The notes under the pieces: generated by a model | The model's input: only the letters and a program-made list of their open reading frames with translations | Database searches by the model: none | What the model was told of the DNA's origin: nothing | In this document: positions 1 to 8,299 of the stretch, one piece after another | Layout of the letters: every line of letters begins with the position of its first letter | Position numbering within the stretch: position 1 is the stretch's first letter | Assembly (NCBI GenBank): GCA_902798425.1 | Contig: CADBWR010000002.1 | Span: forward strand, 62,001 to 126,000 | DNA from: an uncultured Bacteroidales bacterium | Lineage (GTDB): Bacteria > Bacteroidota > Bacteroidia > Bacteroidales > Bacteroidaceae | Length of the DNA stretch: 64,000 bases | Direction: 5' to 3' | Made by a program: the position numbers and the translations under genes

Positions 1-860
1 GCATTGACTTGTACCGTTTTAATCTTGGTGTCAGTTGCTTTGGTGTAGTTCTGCACGTCCTGTATCTCTATGTTATCTACATATTTATAGTAAGAAGCAA
101 TCTTTTTATACGACTTCGAGAAAGCTTCAGACGTAGGCATGATGAATGTGTAGGTACTGTCCTCGTTGTCTAGTTTTGCGCCTAAGCGGTCGCACAGACT
201 GTTGTAAGTTACCATCACAGAGTCGATATACGTCTGCATACCGTCGACCATCGGACCTTTTACGCTGTTTCCCTCGTCGAGATAGGTTACTTCATAGTGC
301 ATGAAGTGGTTGCGTAGCGAGTCTATATTCTCAGCCACTTTCAAGTACTCATACAGGTTGGGGTAGAAGTGCGCGTAGTTGTCCAGTATGTGTATAACAC
401 CGTTGTTGCTGGGCAAGTTAGGCTTGCTGATGTCTATGCCAGCAAAGGTGTACTTGCCGTTACCCTCGAAGATGTATGACTTTTCGTTGAGTGTGTGGAT
501 GCGCATGTTCACAGCGCCAGTAGCCACGTGGTTATACTCAGCGATGTGGTTCTTGACAAACTGTTGCAGCAGGTCTTTATTATCCATGCCTTCAAACTCC
601 GACTTGACGAACGAACCGTTCTTGGGTGCGAAGATAGTGTAGGAACGTGACTTTTCCAGCTCTGCTTCGAATCCGGCCTGTTTTACCAAATCTGCAAAGT
701 CCGTCAGGTCCTGATTGCTGGAGATGTTCTGCCACAATGTCTGGTTGCCCTCAGGCAGTGCATCACTCGGCACCTCGTTATAGTCGTTGAAATCGGAGCA
801 TGACGTGGCAGCCAGCATCGCTGCTGCCATCATCAGTCCTATATATTTGTTATTCTTCAT
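1..860 (-). CDS. FAS1 (fasciclin) domain lipoprotein, partial (C-terminus beyond left edge)
   Basis: The ATG (complement of 858-860) opens a frame that stays open to base 1, giving about 286 residues. The N-terminus is a lipoprotein signal with a lipobox ending at Cys21 (LAATSC), so the protein should be lipid-anchored in the outer membrane. Two fasciclin hallmarks are readable: an H1-type motif near residue 75 (YTIFAPKNGSF) and a closing HxLD motif near residue 155 (NNGVIHILDN). A second FAS1-like unit begins before the edge (TFIMPTSEAF). It is the last visible gene of a minus-strand operon FAS1-SusC-SusD-FAS1-FAS1, 37 bp behind the preceding FAS1 gene. FAS1 domains are adhesion or ligand-binding modules. 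A surface glycan-binding role beside SusC/SusD is inferred from position. Confidence 0.85.
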   Translation of the reverse strand, partial: MKNNKYIGLMMAAAMLAATSCSDFNDYNEVPSDALPEGNQTLWQNISSNQDLTDFADLVKQAGFEAELEKSRSYTIFAPKNGSFVKSEFEGMDNKDLLQQFVKNHIAEYNHVATGAVNMRIHTLNEKSYIFEGNGKYTFAGIDISKPNLPSNNGVIHILDNYAHFYPNLYEYLKVAENIDSLRNHFMHYEVTYLDEGNSVKGPMVDGMQTYIDSVMVTYNSLCDRLGAKLDNEDSTYTFIMPTSEAFSKSYKKIASYYKYVDNIEIQDVQNYTKATDTKIKTVQVN

Positions 861-895
861 AATCTTTAAACTTTAATCTTTAACCGTTAATCTCA
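861..895. repeat. Heptanucleotide array between two FAS1 genes
   Basis: Five 7-bp units (AATCTTT, AAACTTT, AATCTTT, AACCGTT, AATCTCA) fill the whole gap between the start codon of one FAS1 gene (860) and the stop of the next (898). It belongs to the dispersed 7-bp-period family seen elsewhere in the window. Units here are more degenerate than at other sites. Confidence 0.55.
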
Positions 896-897
896 GA

Positions 898-3027
898 TTA
901 GAACCAGTCTTCAGCCACGTCGTCTCTGTTCAGCAAGTCCATTGGTATGAACTCAATGTAGTCAAACTGCCACTTCAGGTCAGGATTACCGGTGATGACG
1001 GTCTTGATGCGGAACCAGTGTTCGTCACTCTGGCGGTACATCTGTGGCTGGAAGAGCTTACGGAACGAAGCGTTTCGTGCATCGGAGCGCATGTTGTGGT
1101 TGGTAGCATTGCCATCTTGGTACTCTGGGTGGTCTACGTAGCTGTATAGTCCACGCATGTAGCCACGGTTGCGTAGTGCCTGATCGGATGCAATACCCAG
1201 ATCATCCTCGTCGTAGAACGGTGTTGAACCAATGCGGGGGTCATCCTTGGGGATACGTACATCGAGCGGGATGTCAAGTGCCATCATCGACTGCTGGCTC
1301 TTACTATTACCCATATAGAACTGCATCATGCCACCATGATCCATAGGCGTGTAGAAGATACGGAATTCGTAAGTTCCCGTTGGTATTGGCGGCAATTTGA
1401 TGGCGAGGTCATAGCCGTTACCCCATCCTTGGAAAGTATCCGACTGCCATGCGTTGTAGGCACCCTTGATATTGTAGCGGAAACGGTTCTCAGAGGTGTA
1501 GCTGACTACATTGTCGAAGTAGTTTAGTGGGAAAGCCACGCGGCCACCACTACCACCACCATTCAATGCTTGCATCTCTGCGTAGCTTGACATACGGATA
1601 CCGTTGTTAATAAACTCTACCAGGAAGGTAGTCGAATCGAAACGCATACGCTCATGCAATACCTTTTTGGGTACATTTTCCGTATAGACAAGCATGTCCT
1701 GGATGCTGTGGATATAGCCGTTAAAGGTCTGTATGTTCCAGGGAATGTTGGCCTGCTTGTCCGAGGTGCGGTTAATCTTGACATTCAGTCCTTCACCTGT
1801 TATTAGCGGATGCATAGCTTCTGATCCCATTGTTCCTACCTCGTCGGTCAGCGTATTCATGGCTATACAGCGGTTGATGTACAGTGTCTTCTTAGCCATT
1901 AGTGGTTCAGGCTGCCATATCTTGAGGATGGTGTTGGGAAGCATGGTCTCATAGTAGTCAAAGGGCTGACCACCATTACAGAAGTTCCATGTCTGTGCTT
2001 TCTGCCACTTGCCGCTACGTTCGTAGACCAGTTCGTCCTCCGGCATACCAGCATATAGGATATGGTAGGCTACGAACATGTTCAGCGCGTTGAAACGGTT
2101 GGTATAATCATCCCCGGTGCTGATGGTAATACCTTTTTCTCTGACGTAGTCGTACCAGTCGGATGCACTACCATAGATGCTGTTGGCATATTGAATCAAG
2201 TCTTGAAGATTATTGATGCCTTTCTTTGCCATTACTTCGTTCGGCTCGGCAAAGAGTGTGTACATAACCTTGCACTCAGTCGGATGATACAGTTCGTCAC
2301 CATTAGTATCCTTAGAGTCCGTTATCGTATACTCTACATCTTTTCTTGTCTTGGCCAACGAGTCGGCCAGTCCGGTAATTTCCAGTGCTTCAGCAAAGAT
2401 ACTAAACTGGCTCATGCGGTTCAGCTCCTCAGCTATCAGTCTCGTATTACGGGGAATGACAGAGTCTATGACGTGAACTACACCATTGGTGACTATTGAG
2501 TCACCTTGTATAATGGTAGCCGACTTGTTCAGCATGATTTTTCCTGTAGAACCGTCACTGTTAAACGGAATACGCAGCATGGTATTGATATTACGGCTGG
2601 CGATACCGATATCAGTAGTCGTCATAGCCTCACTGGCGAGTAAGTGGTACAGGGCAATGTCCCTACACAAGCTGTCATTGGCTATCAGTGCCTCAACACT
2701 CTCTTCTGCTAGTCCGTTGTGGGGCGTCTTGGCTTCCGTATCGTTGTACAGTTTCTTTACATAAGCCTCCACAGCATCATTGTTGGGGGCAAAGCAGGTG
2801 TACACACCGTATGCAGATAGGTTGCGATCCAGTCCTGCTTTTGCAAGTATATTGTTGAATGACGACAGATATGCCTTGCGCTTGATGAAATCAGCGGCAG
2901 TCTCACCGGTAGCAGTAAACAAATCTGACTCGTCGGGCTCTGGGTTACAGCCTGCCAGTGTCATGGTGCTAACGGCTGCCAGCGCCATGACCATTCTGCT
3001 CATATTCTTAAAAAGATTCTTTTTCAT
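898..3027 (-). CDS. FAS1 domain outer-membrane lipoprotein, 709 aa
   Basis: A lipoprotein signal ends with the lipobox LAGC (Cys27). Two FAS1 repeats follow: the first has YTCFAPNNDAV near residue 88 and NGVVHVIDS near residue 182. The second has YTLFAEPNEVM near residue 255 and an IHSIQDMLV stretch near residue 432. The last ~200 residues form a separate beta-rich region (NGYDLAIKLPPIPTG, then FRIKTVITG), which looks like a carbohydrate-binding or jelly-roll module. I cannot name that region. The gene lies 18 bp downstream of susD and 37 bp upstream of the next FAS1 gene, so it is almost certainly cotranscribed with the SusCD pair. The position matches where surface glycan-binding proteins (SusE/F-type) normally sit. 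That it binds glycan is inference. Confidence 0.85.
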   Translation of the reverse strand: MKKNLFKNMSRMVMALAAVSTMTLAGCNPEPDESDLFTATGETAADFIKRKAYLSSFNNILAKAGLDRNLSAYGVYTCFAPNNDAVEAYVKKLYNDTEAKTPHNGLAEESVEALIANDSLCRDIALYHLLASEAMTTTDIGIASRNINTMLRIPFNSDGSTGKIMLNKSATIIQGDSIVTNGVVHVIDSVIPRNTRLIAEELNRMSQFSIFAEALEITGLADSLAKTRKDVEYTITDSKDTNGDELYHPTECKVMYTLFAEPNEVMAKKGINNLQDLIQYANSIYGSASDWYDYVREKGITISTGDDYTNRFNALNMFVAYHILYAGMPEDELVYERSGKWQKAQTWNFCNGGQPFDYYETMLPNTILKIWQPEPLMAKKTLYINRCIAMNTLTDEVGTMGSEAMHPLITGEGLNVKINRTSDKQANIPWNIQTFNGYIHSIQDMLVYTENVPKKVLHERMRFDSTTFLVEFINNGIRMSSYAEMQALNGGGSGGRVAFPLNYFDNVVSYTSENRFRYNIKGAYNAWQSDTFQGWGNGYDLAIKLPPIPTGTYEFRIFYTPMDHGGMMQFYMGNSKSQQSMMALDIPLDVRIPKDDPRIGSTPFYDEDDLGIASDQALRNRGYMRGLYSYVDHPEYQDGNATNHNMRSDARNASFRKLFQPQMYRQSDEHWFRIKTVITGNPDLKWQFDYIEFIPMDLLNRDDVAEDWF

Positions 3028-3045
3028 GATTAGTCCTCCTTTGTA

Positions 3046-4824
3046 TTAGTATTTTTTCTCATATTCATTGGAGTCACCATATGCTGGGTTCTGGCGCAGC
3101 TGTGGACTTATCTGGATGTCCCTGTTCGGTATGGGCAGATACAGATAGGCCTCATTTTGCATCTTGGCTTTCACACCGCTTGCCTCCGTACCACGCTTGC
3201 GGGTCATCAGTTCCAGCATGTCGTCATAGATTTTTACCAATGCACCTTGGTCGGCAAGAATGCTGTTGTAGTCGGTTCCTTCAACGTGGCGATAGTTGTA
3301 ACGAAGCAGGTCGTACCAGCGGCGTCCCTCGAAACAGAACTCACGCAGGCGCTCTTGCAAAATCAGTCTTTCAAACTCCAACTTTGACAGTCCTTTGAAT
3401 GCATTCCACTTCAGAGAGTCTCCCTTGTCATCTCTGTAAAGTGCACGTGCGTTGACAGCCTGTATCATGTTGAAGGCAGGACGCAGCACGCTGGCATTGC
3501 TGGCGTTGATACTTTCTTTCTCCTCGTCCGTTGCTCCTTCTGGGATGTCGGCTGCTTGCTGTACCAATGCCTCAGCTTTCATCAGCATGACGTCGGTCAG
3601 TCGATAGATAATATAGTTGCGGTCCATTCCACCATAGGCGTATTCCTCGCGCTTCTTGGTAGCCGTCTTGTCGATAACACGATTATCGGAGATAATCTTA
3701 CGGATGTCATATGAGTCCTCAGATGAAGTTGGTAGGTAGCAAGCTGCATAGTAGCGCAGGTCGGTAGCACTATATAGATTGTTGTTGCTCACGCTCGTTT
3801 CAGTGTTGTAAATGGATGCAGTTCCACCAAACAGTGTTGTGGCCTTGAACCATCCCATACCAGCCGAACCAGTAGCACTCTTGTATTTCCAGTAGTACTG
3901 GCATACCGGCAGATTACTGCGGCACTGCAGCTCGAAGATACTCTCTTCTGCATTCTGCTTGACAAATAGGTCGTAGTACATATCTTCAGCTTCTGCCAGC
4001 GGATATTCTGCCTCTGTTGTTTCTGTGCGTTTACGTGTGTGTTGGCTTTTCTTTGACTCGATGATACGGTCGCAGATGTCAATGCAACTCTGGTAGTCTG
4101 CTGCGCTATGCATGACTGAGGCACGCCACAGATAGAGGTCTGCTAATAGGGCGTTAATACCATCTGTGGTGAACCATCCTACACGACGCCAGTCATTAAA
4201 GCTGCGTGATGACATTGAGGTTGATACACATCCTTCCAAATCACTGATGCACTGGTTAATAATATAGGCCGGTGACGACTGAGGAATGTCAGTTGCCTGA
4301 CTGCTGGTCATGTATGCCTCGGTGTAGTAGGGTACATCACGGAAGTTGCGTACCAGATAGAAGTAACAGAGGGCACGAAGTGCCAGCATCTGAGAGCGGT
4401 CTACCTGATAGTCACCGTCTGTGTAGTTCGGGTCTACTCCCAATACCTCACTGGCACGGGTCAGCACGATATTACAACGGTTAATGACTTCGTAGAATGC
4501 CGACCAGGTGGCATACGCATTAGTGGTTTGTATATTTACAGCAGCAATCTCGTCGAGTGACTGTGTCTGGGTGCTGATGTCCGTCACGGAGTTGTTACGG
4601 TTTACCTCATCTGTGCGGAAATCACCCCATACAATCAGCCGTTCTAACACATCATTCGTTGTCATGGCAGCATACGCTCCGTTGACCATCATGGCAACGT
4701 CTTCCTTGCTCTTCCAGAAGTCTTCGTCGACGGTCTTGTCATCGGGCAGGATAATCGTGTCCATGCATGACACGAGTGTCAGTCCTGCGAACAGCATTAA
4801 TATATATTTCTTCATCGTATTCAT
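3046..4824 (-). CDS. SusD/RagB-family nutrient-binding outer-membrane lipoprotein
   Basis: 592 residues with a lipobox ending at Cys20 (TLVSC). The N-terminal SusD features are present (DEDFWKSKEDVAMMVNGAYAAM region near residue 35). The C-terminal signature is also present (LQERLREFCFEGRRWYDLLRY near residue 490, and YLYLPIPNRDIQISPQLRQNP at the end). SusD proteins cap the SusC barrel at the cell surface and hold oligosaccharides for import. The gene starts 4 bp after susC, the tight coupling usual for a SusCD pair. An alternative start three codons in (MKKYILM) gives the same mature protein. Substrate cannot be read from sequence. The neighbouring RG-I enzymes suggest a pectic oligosaccharide. 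Confidence 0.96.
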   Translation of the reverse strand: MNTMKKYILMLFAGLTLVSCMDTIILPDDKTVDEDFWKSKEDVAMMVNGAYAAMTTNDVLERLIVWGDFRTDEVNRNNSVTDISTQTQSLDEIAAVNIQTTNAYATWSAFYEVINRCNIVLTRASEVLGVDPNYTDGDYQVDRSQMLALRALCYFYLVRNFRDVPYYTEAYMTSSQATDIPQSSPAYIINQCISDLEGCVSTSMSSRSFNDWRRVGWFTTDGINALLADLYLWRASVMHSAADYQSCIDICDRIIESKKSQHTRKRTETTEAEYPLAEAEDMYYDLFVKQNAEESIFELQCRSNLPVCQYYWKYKSATGSAGMGWFKATTLFGGTASIYNTETSVSNNNLYSATDLRYYAACYLPTSSEDSYDIRKIISDNRVIDKTATKKREEYAYGGMDRNYIIYRLTDVMLMKAEALVQQAADIPEGATDEEKESINASNASVLRPAFNMIQAVNARALYRDDKGDSLKWNAFKGLSKLEFERLILQERLREFCFEGRRWYDLLRYNYRHVEGTDYNSILADQGALVKIYDDMLELMTRKRGTEASGVKAKMQNEAYLYLPIPNRDIQISPQLRQNPAYGDSNEYEKKY

Positions 4825-4828
4825 ATCT

Positions 4829-7800
4829 TTAGAATCCTAAGTTTAAGGTCATCGTAAACTGCTTCGAACGTGGTGTCTTCGACGTGTCAAGAGCAGGGCT
4901 GTAGCCGCGGGCAGAGACTTCAGGATCCACACCGCTGTACTTGGTCCACAAGAAGAGGTTGTTCAGCGAAGCATAGATTTGAAGTTGGTTTAGACCCCAC
5001 TTCTTAATCAGCTTAGTATCGAATCTGTAACCAATCTGCAGGTTCTGGAAACGTACGAAGCTACCATCTTCCACGTAGCGGCTTGAGTTCTGCCAGTTGT
5101 AACCTGTCTGGTAGAGGGCACGCGGCATCGGTGTCTCGTCACCGTCCTTACGCCAACGGTAGTTGACAGTTGTGCTCTGGTTGCTGGTGCCGTACATGTT
5201 CTCCAAGTTCATACGGGCAATATTGACAATCTTGCTGCCGAAACGGTAGTTGAAACGTGCTTTAATAGAGAAGTTTCCATAGTTGAGCGAGAGGTTGAAA
5301 CCACCACTGACCTTTGGAAGAGAGTTGCCGAGATATACGATATCGAGGGCATTGATCTCACCATCGTGGTTGATATCCTCGTAGATGGCATCACCACCTT
5401 GGAAATTATAACCAGGATGACCATTCTCTGTAATCTGGCTGTACGCATACTTCATGCGCTGGGGCTGACCGGTATTGACATCCATGATAACTTTGCCGTC
5501 AGCACCCACTGCAACAGGAGCCGTCTTGCCGCTTGCGAGGAATGAGTTAATCCAGTCTTCATATTCAGCAGTGTTCAAACCATTCTCCTTCTGGTAGTTC
5601 TGTAGGTAGTCGTAAGTGTACTGGTAGACACCCTTGTAGTTGAAACCATAGATAGAACCAAGTGAGTTGTTCAACTGAACGCGGACAGGGTAGGTTCCTC
5701 GGTCGCCATAGTTCCAGGTGGTACCATTGATAGCCTGCAAACAACTCTCGTCCATCTCCTTCAGCATGTTCTCGTTCTGCGAGATGTTGAAACCGAAGTC
5801 AGCAGAGAATTTGCCTATCTTGATGAATTTCTTGGCTGTAAAGTTCAACTCCCATCCCTGGTTGGTCATGCGACCGACGTTGGCGTAGGCCACGGTTGGG
5901 AAACCTGTATATGAAGGAATATTGACGTTCGACATCAGCAGATCTTTAGTGTCTTTGAAGTAGTAGTCAAAGTCAATCTCGATGCGGTTGTCGAAAAGGC
6001 CGAGGTTGAAACCGAAGTTATATGAAGTGGTTTTCTCCCAGCGGAGATCGTCGAGTTTCAGACCGTCGAGTGTAGCATATGATGCCAGGTTGGTGTTACC
6101 TTTTCCATAGGTACCTGCCGATGTGTTGTAGCTGTTGTAGAAAAGATAGTCCTTGTCAGGAGCTTTACCAACAATACCCCATGATGCGCGCAGACCTAAC
6201 ATTGAGACCACTTTGTTGCTCCACTTCATGAACGGCTCCTCACTGATGTTGTAACGCAACGAGACACCGGGGAAGTAAGCCCACTTGTTTTTTGGACCGA
6301 ACTTCGAGTCACCGTCGGCGCGCAACGAGAATCCTAAGCTGTAGCGGCCGTCCTTGTATCCGAAGTGCGCATTGTAAAGGATGTTCTGTGAGTTTGAACG
6401 GCTATTACTACTGCTGGGTGTACCAGGGGCAGCATTGACGGTTGACGACGTGATGTCGTTGGGCAGGTGGTTCATGATAACCGTCTGGTTGTTGCTGTTT
6501 TGCGTGCTCATCTCATAGCGTAGCAGCATGGTAGCCGAGAAGTCCTTATTCCTAAAATATGGTGTGAAGACCAATTCTGCACGACCGCCAATTTTCATGC
6601 GGTTAAACTCGTAGTTAGTGGTCAGGTTATACTCTGATGAGGTCCACTGGGCATTCGACAGAGCTGCCGGCCAATAGGTGGGCTTCGACTCAGCGAAAAT
6701 ATCGAAGTCGACACGGCCATTGAAGGTCAGGCGACTCTTCTCTGCCTCGGTACCGAGAATCTCGTACTTGATAGTGAAGTCAGGGGTCAGACGGTAGGTC
6801 TGGTCCTTAATCCATGCCAGATTGCCGATAGCTACGGGGTTGCCTAAGTTGTAGATACTTGACAAGTCGTAGCTGGAATACGGACCGTCGTACGGTGTTA
6901 CGTTGCGGTTGGGCGCTGTCGGGTTCATTAGGAAATACTCATCGGTATCGTTTCCATTGGCGTCCTGGCGATAGATACTCATATTCGGTGCCTGTTGTTG
7001 GGCAATAGCCAACAGACTCTGGTGGTTGACACCGTTAATCTTGCCCTCGTAATTCTTATAATTGTTCGTGTAGGTCAGTGCAAAGTTTGTGATGAAACGG
7101 ATGCGGTCTGACACATTATAATCCAGCGCCATACGGGTGGTGAACTGCTGGAACTTCTGCTTGATGATAGAACCCGTTTGGTGCTTGTAACCGGCAGAGA
7201 TGCGGAACTGAGCCTTCTGTCCACCACCAGTGACGTTCATGCTCATGTCGTGCATGGCACCAAACTGCTTGACGGCATCTACCCAGTCGGTATTGTTGTT
7301 CCAGTTCTCCCAGTCTGCATAGCCGCTCTTGTCGTAGTTGAGCTCAGCGATGTTCAGGGTGCGGTCAGCCTGCTGAGTGGGATTGTAAAATTCCTCCTTC
7401 ATCAGCATGGTATAGTCATCACCATTCAGCAGCTTGTAACTTTCGGGCTGCCAGGTTCCGGTGAACTTATACGAGAAATTGATGCGGGGCACACCGCGTG
7501 AACCACGCTTGGTGGTAATCAAAATGACACCATTGGAACCGCGTGAGCCCCATACGGCTGTTGCGGCGGCGTCCTTCAGCACGGTAATGCTGGCAATATC
7601 CTCGACGTTGACAGACAACAGTGAAGAGTATTGTTCCTCGTCGGCATTGGCGAAGTCAAAGTCTTCATCAGGGTTATCGAAGATTTTGTCATCGACGACA
7701 ATCAGCGGGTTTGCATTGGCTGACAACGTGGTGACACCTCGCAGACGCATCTGTGAACCAGCACCGAGGTTACCAGAATTGGAAACGATGTCCAAACCAG

Positions 7801-8266
7801 CAATCTCACCCTGTAGGGCTTCGTCAGCAGAGGTGAAGGCCAAACCTTTAACCTGCTCCATGTCCATTACCTGCTGCGAGACAGAGATTTCCTTCTTCTG
7901 CAGCATCAGACCACCAGAGTTGCCGCGGCGTCCTTTGACGACGACTTCTTGGATGGCATGACCCTCACTCTGCAGTTTTACATTGAAAACCGTTTTGTTG
8001 CCTATAGACAGTACCTGGGTCTTGTCGCCCACATACGAGAACACCAGCTTGTTCTTGGTGTTCTTGACTTGCAGCGAGAAGTTACCGTTGAAGTCAGTCT
8101 GTGTGGCCGATACGATACGGTTGTTGGCATCGCGCTCTACAACGTTACCCATCATGATGGGACCGTCGTCATCGGTTACTGTACCCGATACGCGCACTCC
8201 CTGAGCCATTGCCAGTTGGCTGACTACAGCAAACAGCGTGGCAAATATGACTTTCTTGATATTCAT
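4829..8266 (-). CDS. SusC/RagA-family TonB-linked outer-membrane transporter
   Basis: 1145 residues with a signal peptide ending at about residue 21 (AMAQ). Next comes a carboxypeptidase-D-regulatory-like beta-sandwich (VRVSGTVTDDDGPIMMGNVV, residues ~24-100). The plug domain contains the family signatures GQMRLRG-type (GSQMRLRGVTTL) and ITVLKDAAATAVWGSRGSNGVI near residue 230. The remainder is a 22-stranded barrel ending in an aromatic residue (MTLNLGF). The protein imports oligosaccharides across the outer membrane, powered by TonB-ExbBD, with the SusD partner directly downstream. It follows a FAS1 lipoprotein gene by 34 bp. No N-terminal sigma-signalling extension is present, so it is probably not regulated through an ECF sigma/anti-sigma pair. 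Confidence 0.97.
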   Translation of the reverse strand: MNIKKVIFATLFAVVSQLAMAQGVRVSGTVTDDDGPIMMGNVVERDANNRIVSATQTDFNGNFSLQVKNTKNKLVFSYVGDKTQVLSIGNKTVFNVKLQSEGHAIQEVVVKGRRGNSGGLMLQKKEISVSQQVMDMEQVKGLAFTSADEALQGEIAGLDIVSNSGNLGAGSQMRLRGVTTLSANANPLIVVDDKIFDNPDEDFDFANADEEQYSSLLSVNVEDIASITVLKDAAATAVWGSRGSNGVILITTKRGSRGVPRINFSYKFTGTWQPESYKLLNGDDYTMLMKEEFYNPTQQADRTLNIAELNYDKSGYADWENWNNNTDWVDAVKQFGAMHDMSMNVTGGGQKAQFRISAGYKHQTGSIIKQKFQQFTTRMALDYNVSDRIRFITNFALTYTNNYKNYEGKINGVNHQSLLAIAQQQAPNMSIYRQDANGNDTDEYFLMNPTAPNRNVTPYDGPYSSYDLSSIYNLGNPVAIGNLAWIKDQTYRLTPDFTIKYEILGTEAEKSRLTFNGRVDFDIFAESKPTYWPAALSNAQWTSSEYNLTTNYEFNRMKIGGRAELVFTPYFRNKDFSATMLLRYEMSTQNSNNQTVIMNHLPNDITSSTVNAAPGTPSSSNSRSNSQNILYNAHFGYKDGRYSLGFSLRADGDSKFGPKNKWAYFPGVSLRYNISEEPFMKWSNKVVSMLGLRASWGIVGKAPDKDYLFYNSYNTSAGTYGKGNTNLASYATLDGLKLDDLRWEKTTSYNFGFNLGLFDNRIEIDFDYYFKDTKDLLMSNVNIPSYTGFPTVAYANVGRMTNQGWELNFTAKKFIKIGKFSADFGFNISQNENMLKEMDESCLQAINGTTWNYGDRGTYPVRVQLNNSLGSIYGFNYKGVYQYTYDYLQNYQKENGLNTAEYEDWINSFLASGKTAPVAVGADGKVIMDVNTGQPQRMKYAYSQITENGHPGYNFQGGDAIYEDINHDGEINALDIVYLGNSLPKVSGGFNLSLNYGNFSIKARFNYRFGSKIVNIARMNLENMYGTSNQSTTVNYRWRKDGDETPMPRALYQTGYNWQNSSRYVEDGSFVRFQNLQIGYRFDTKLIKKWGLNQLQIYASLNNLFLWTKYSGVDPEVSARGYSPALDTSKTPRSKQFTMTLNLGF

Positions 8267-8299
8267 TGTATCTTGATCTTTAGAGTTCGTAGTATGTTA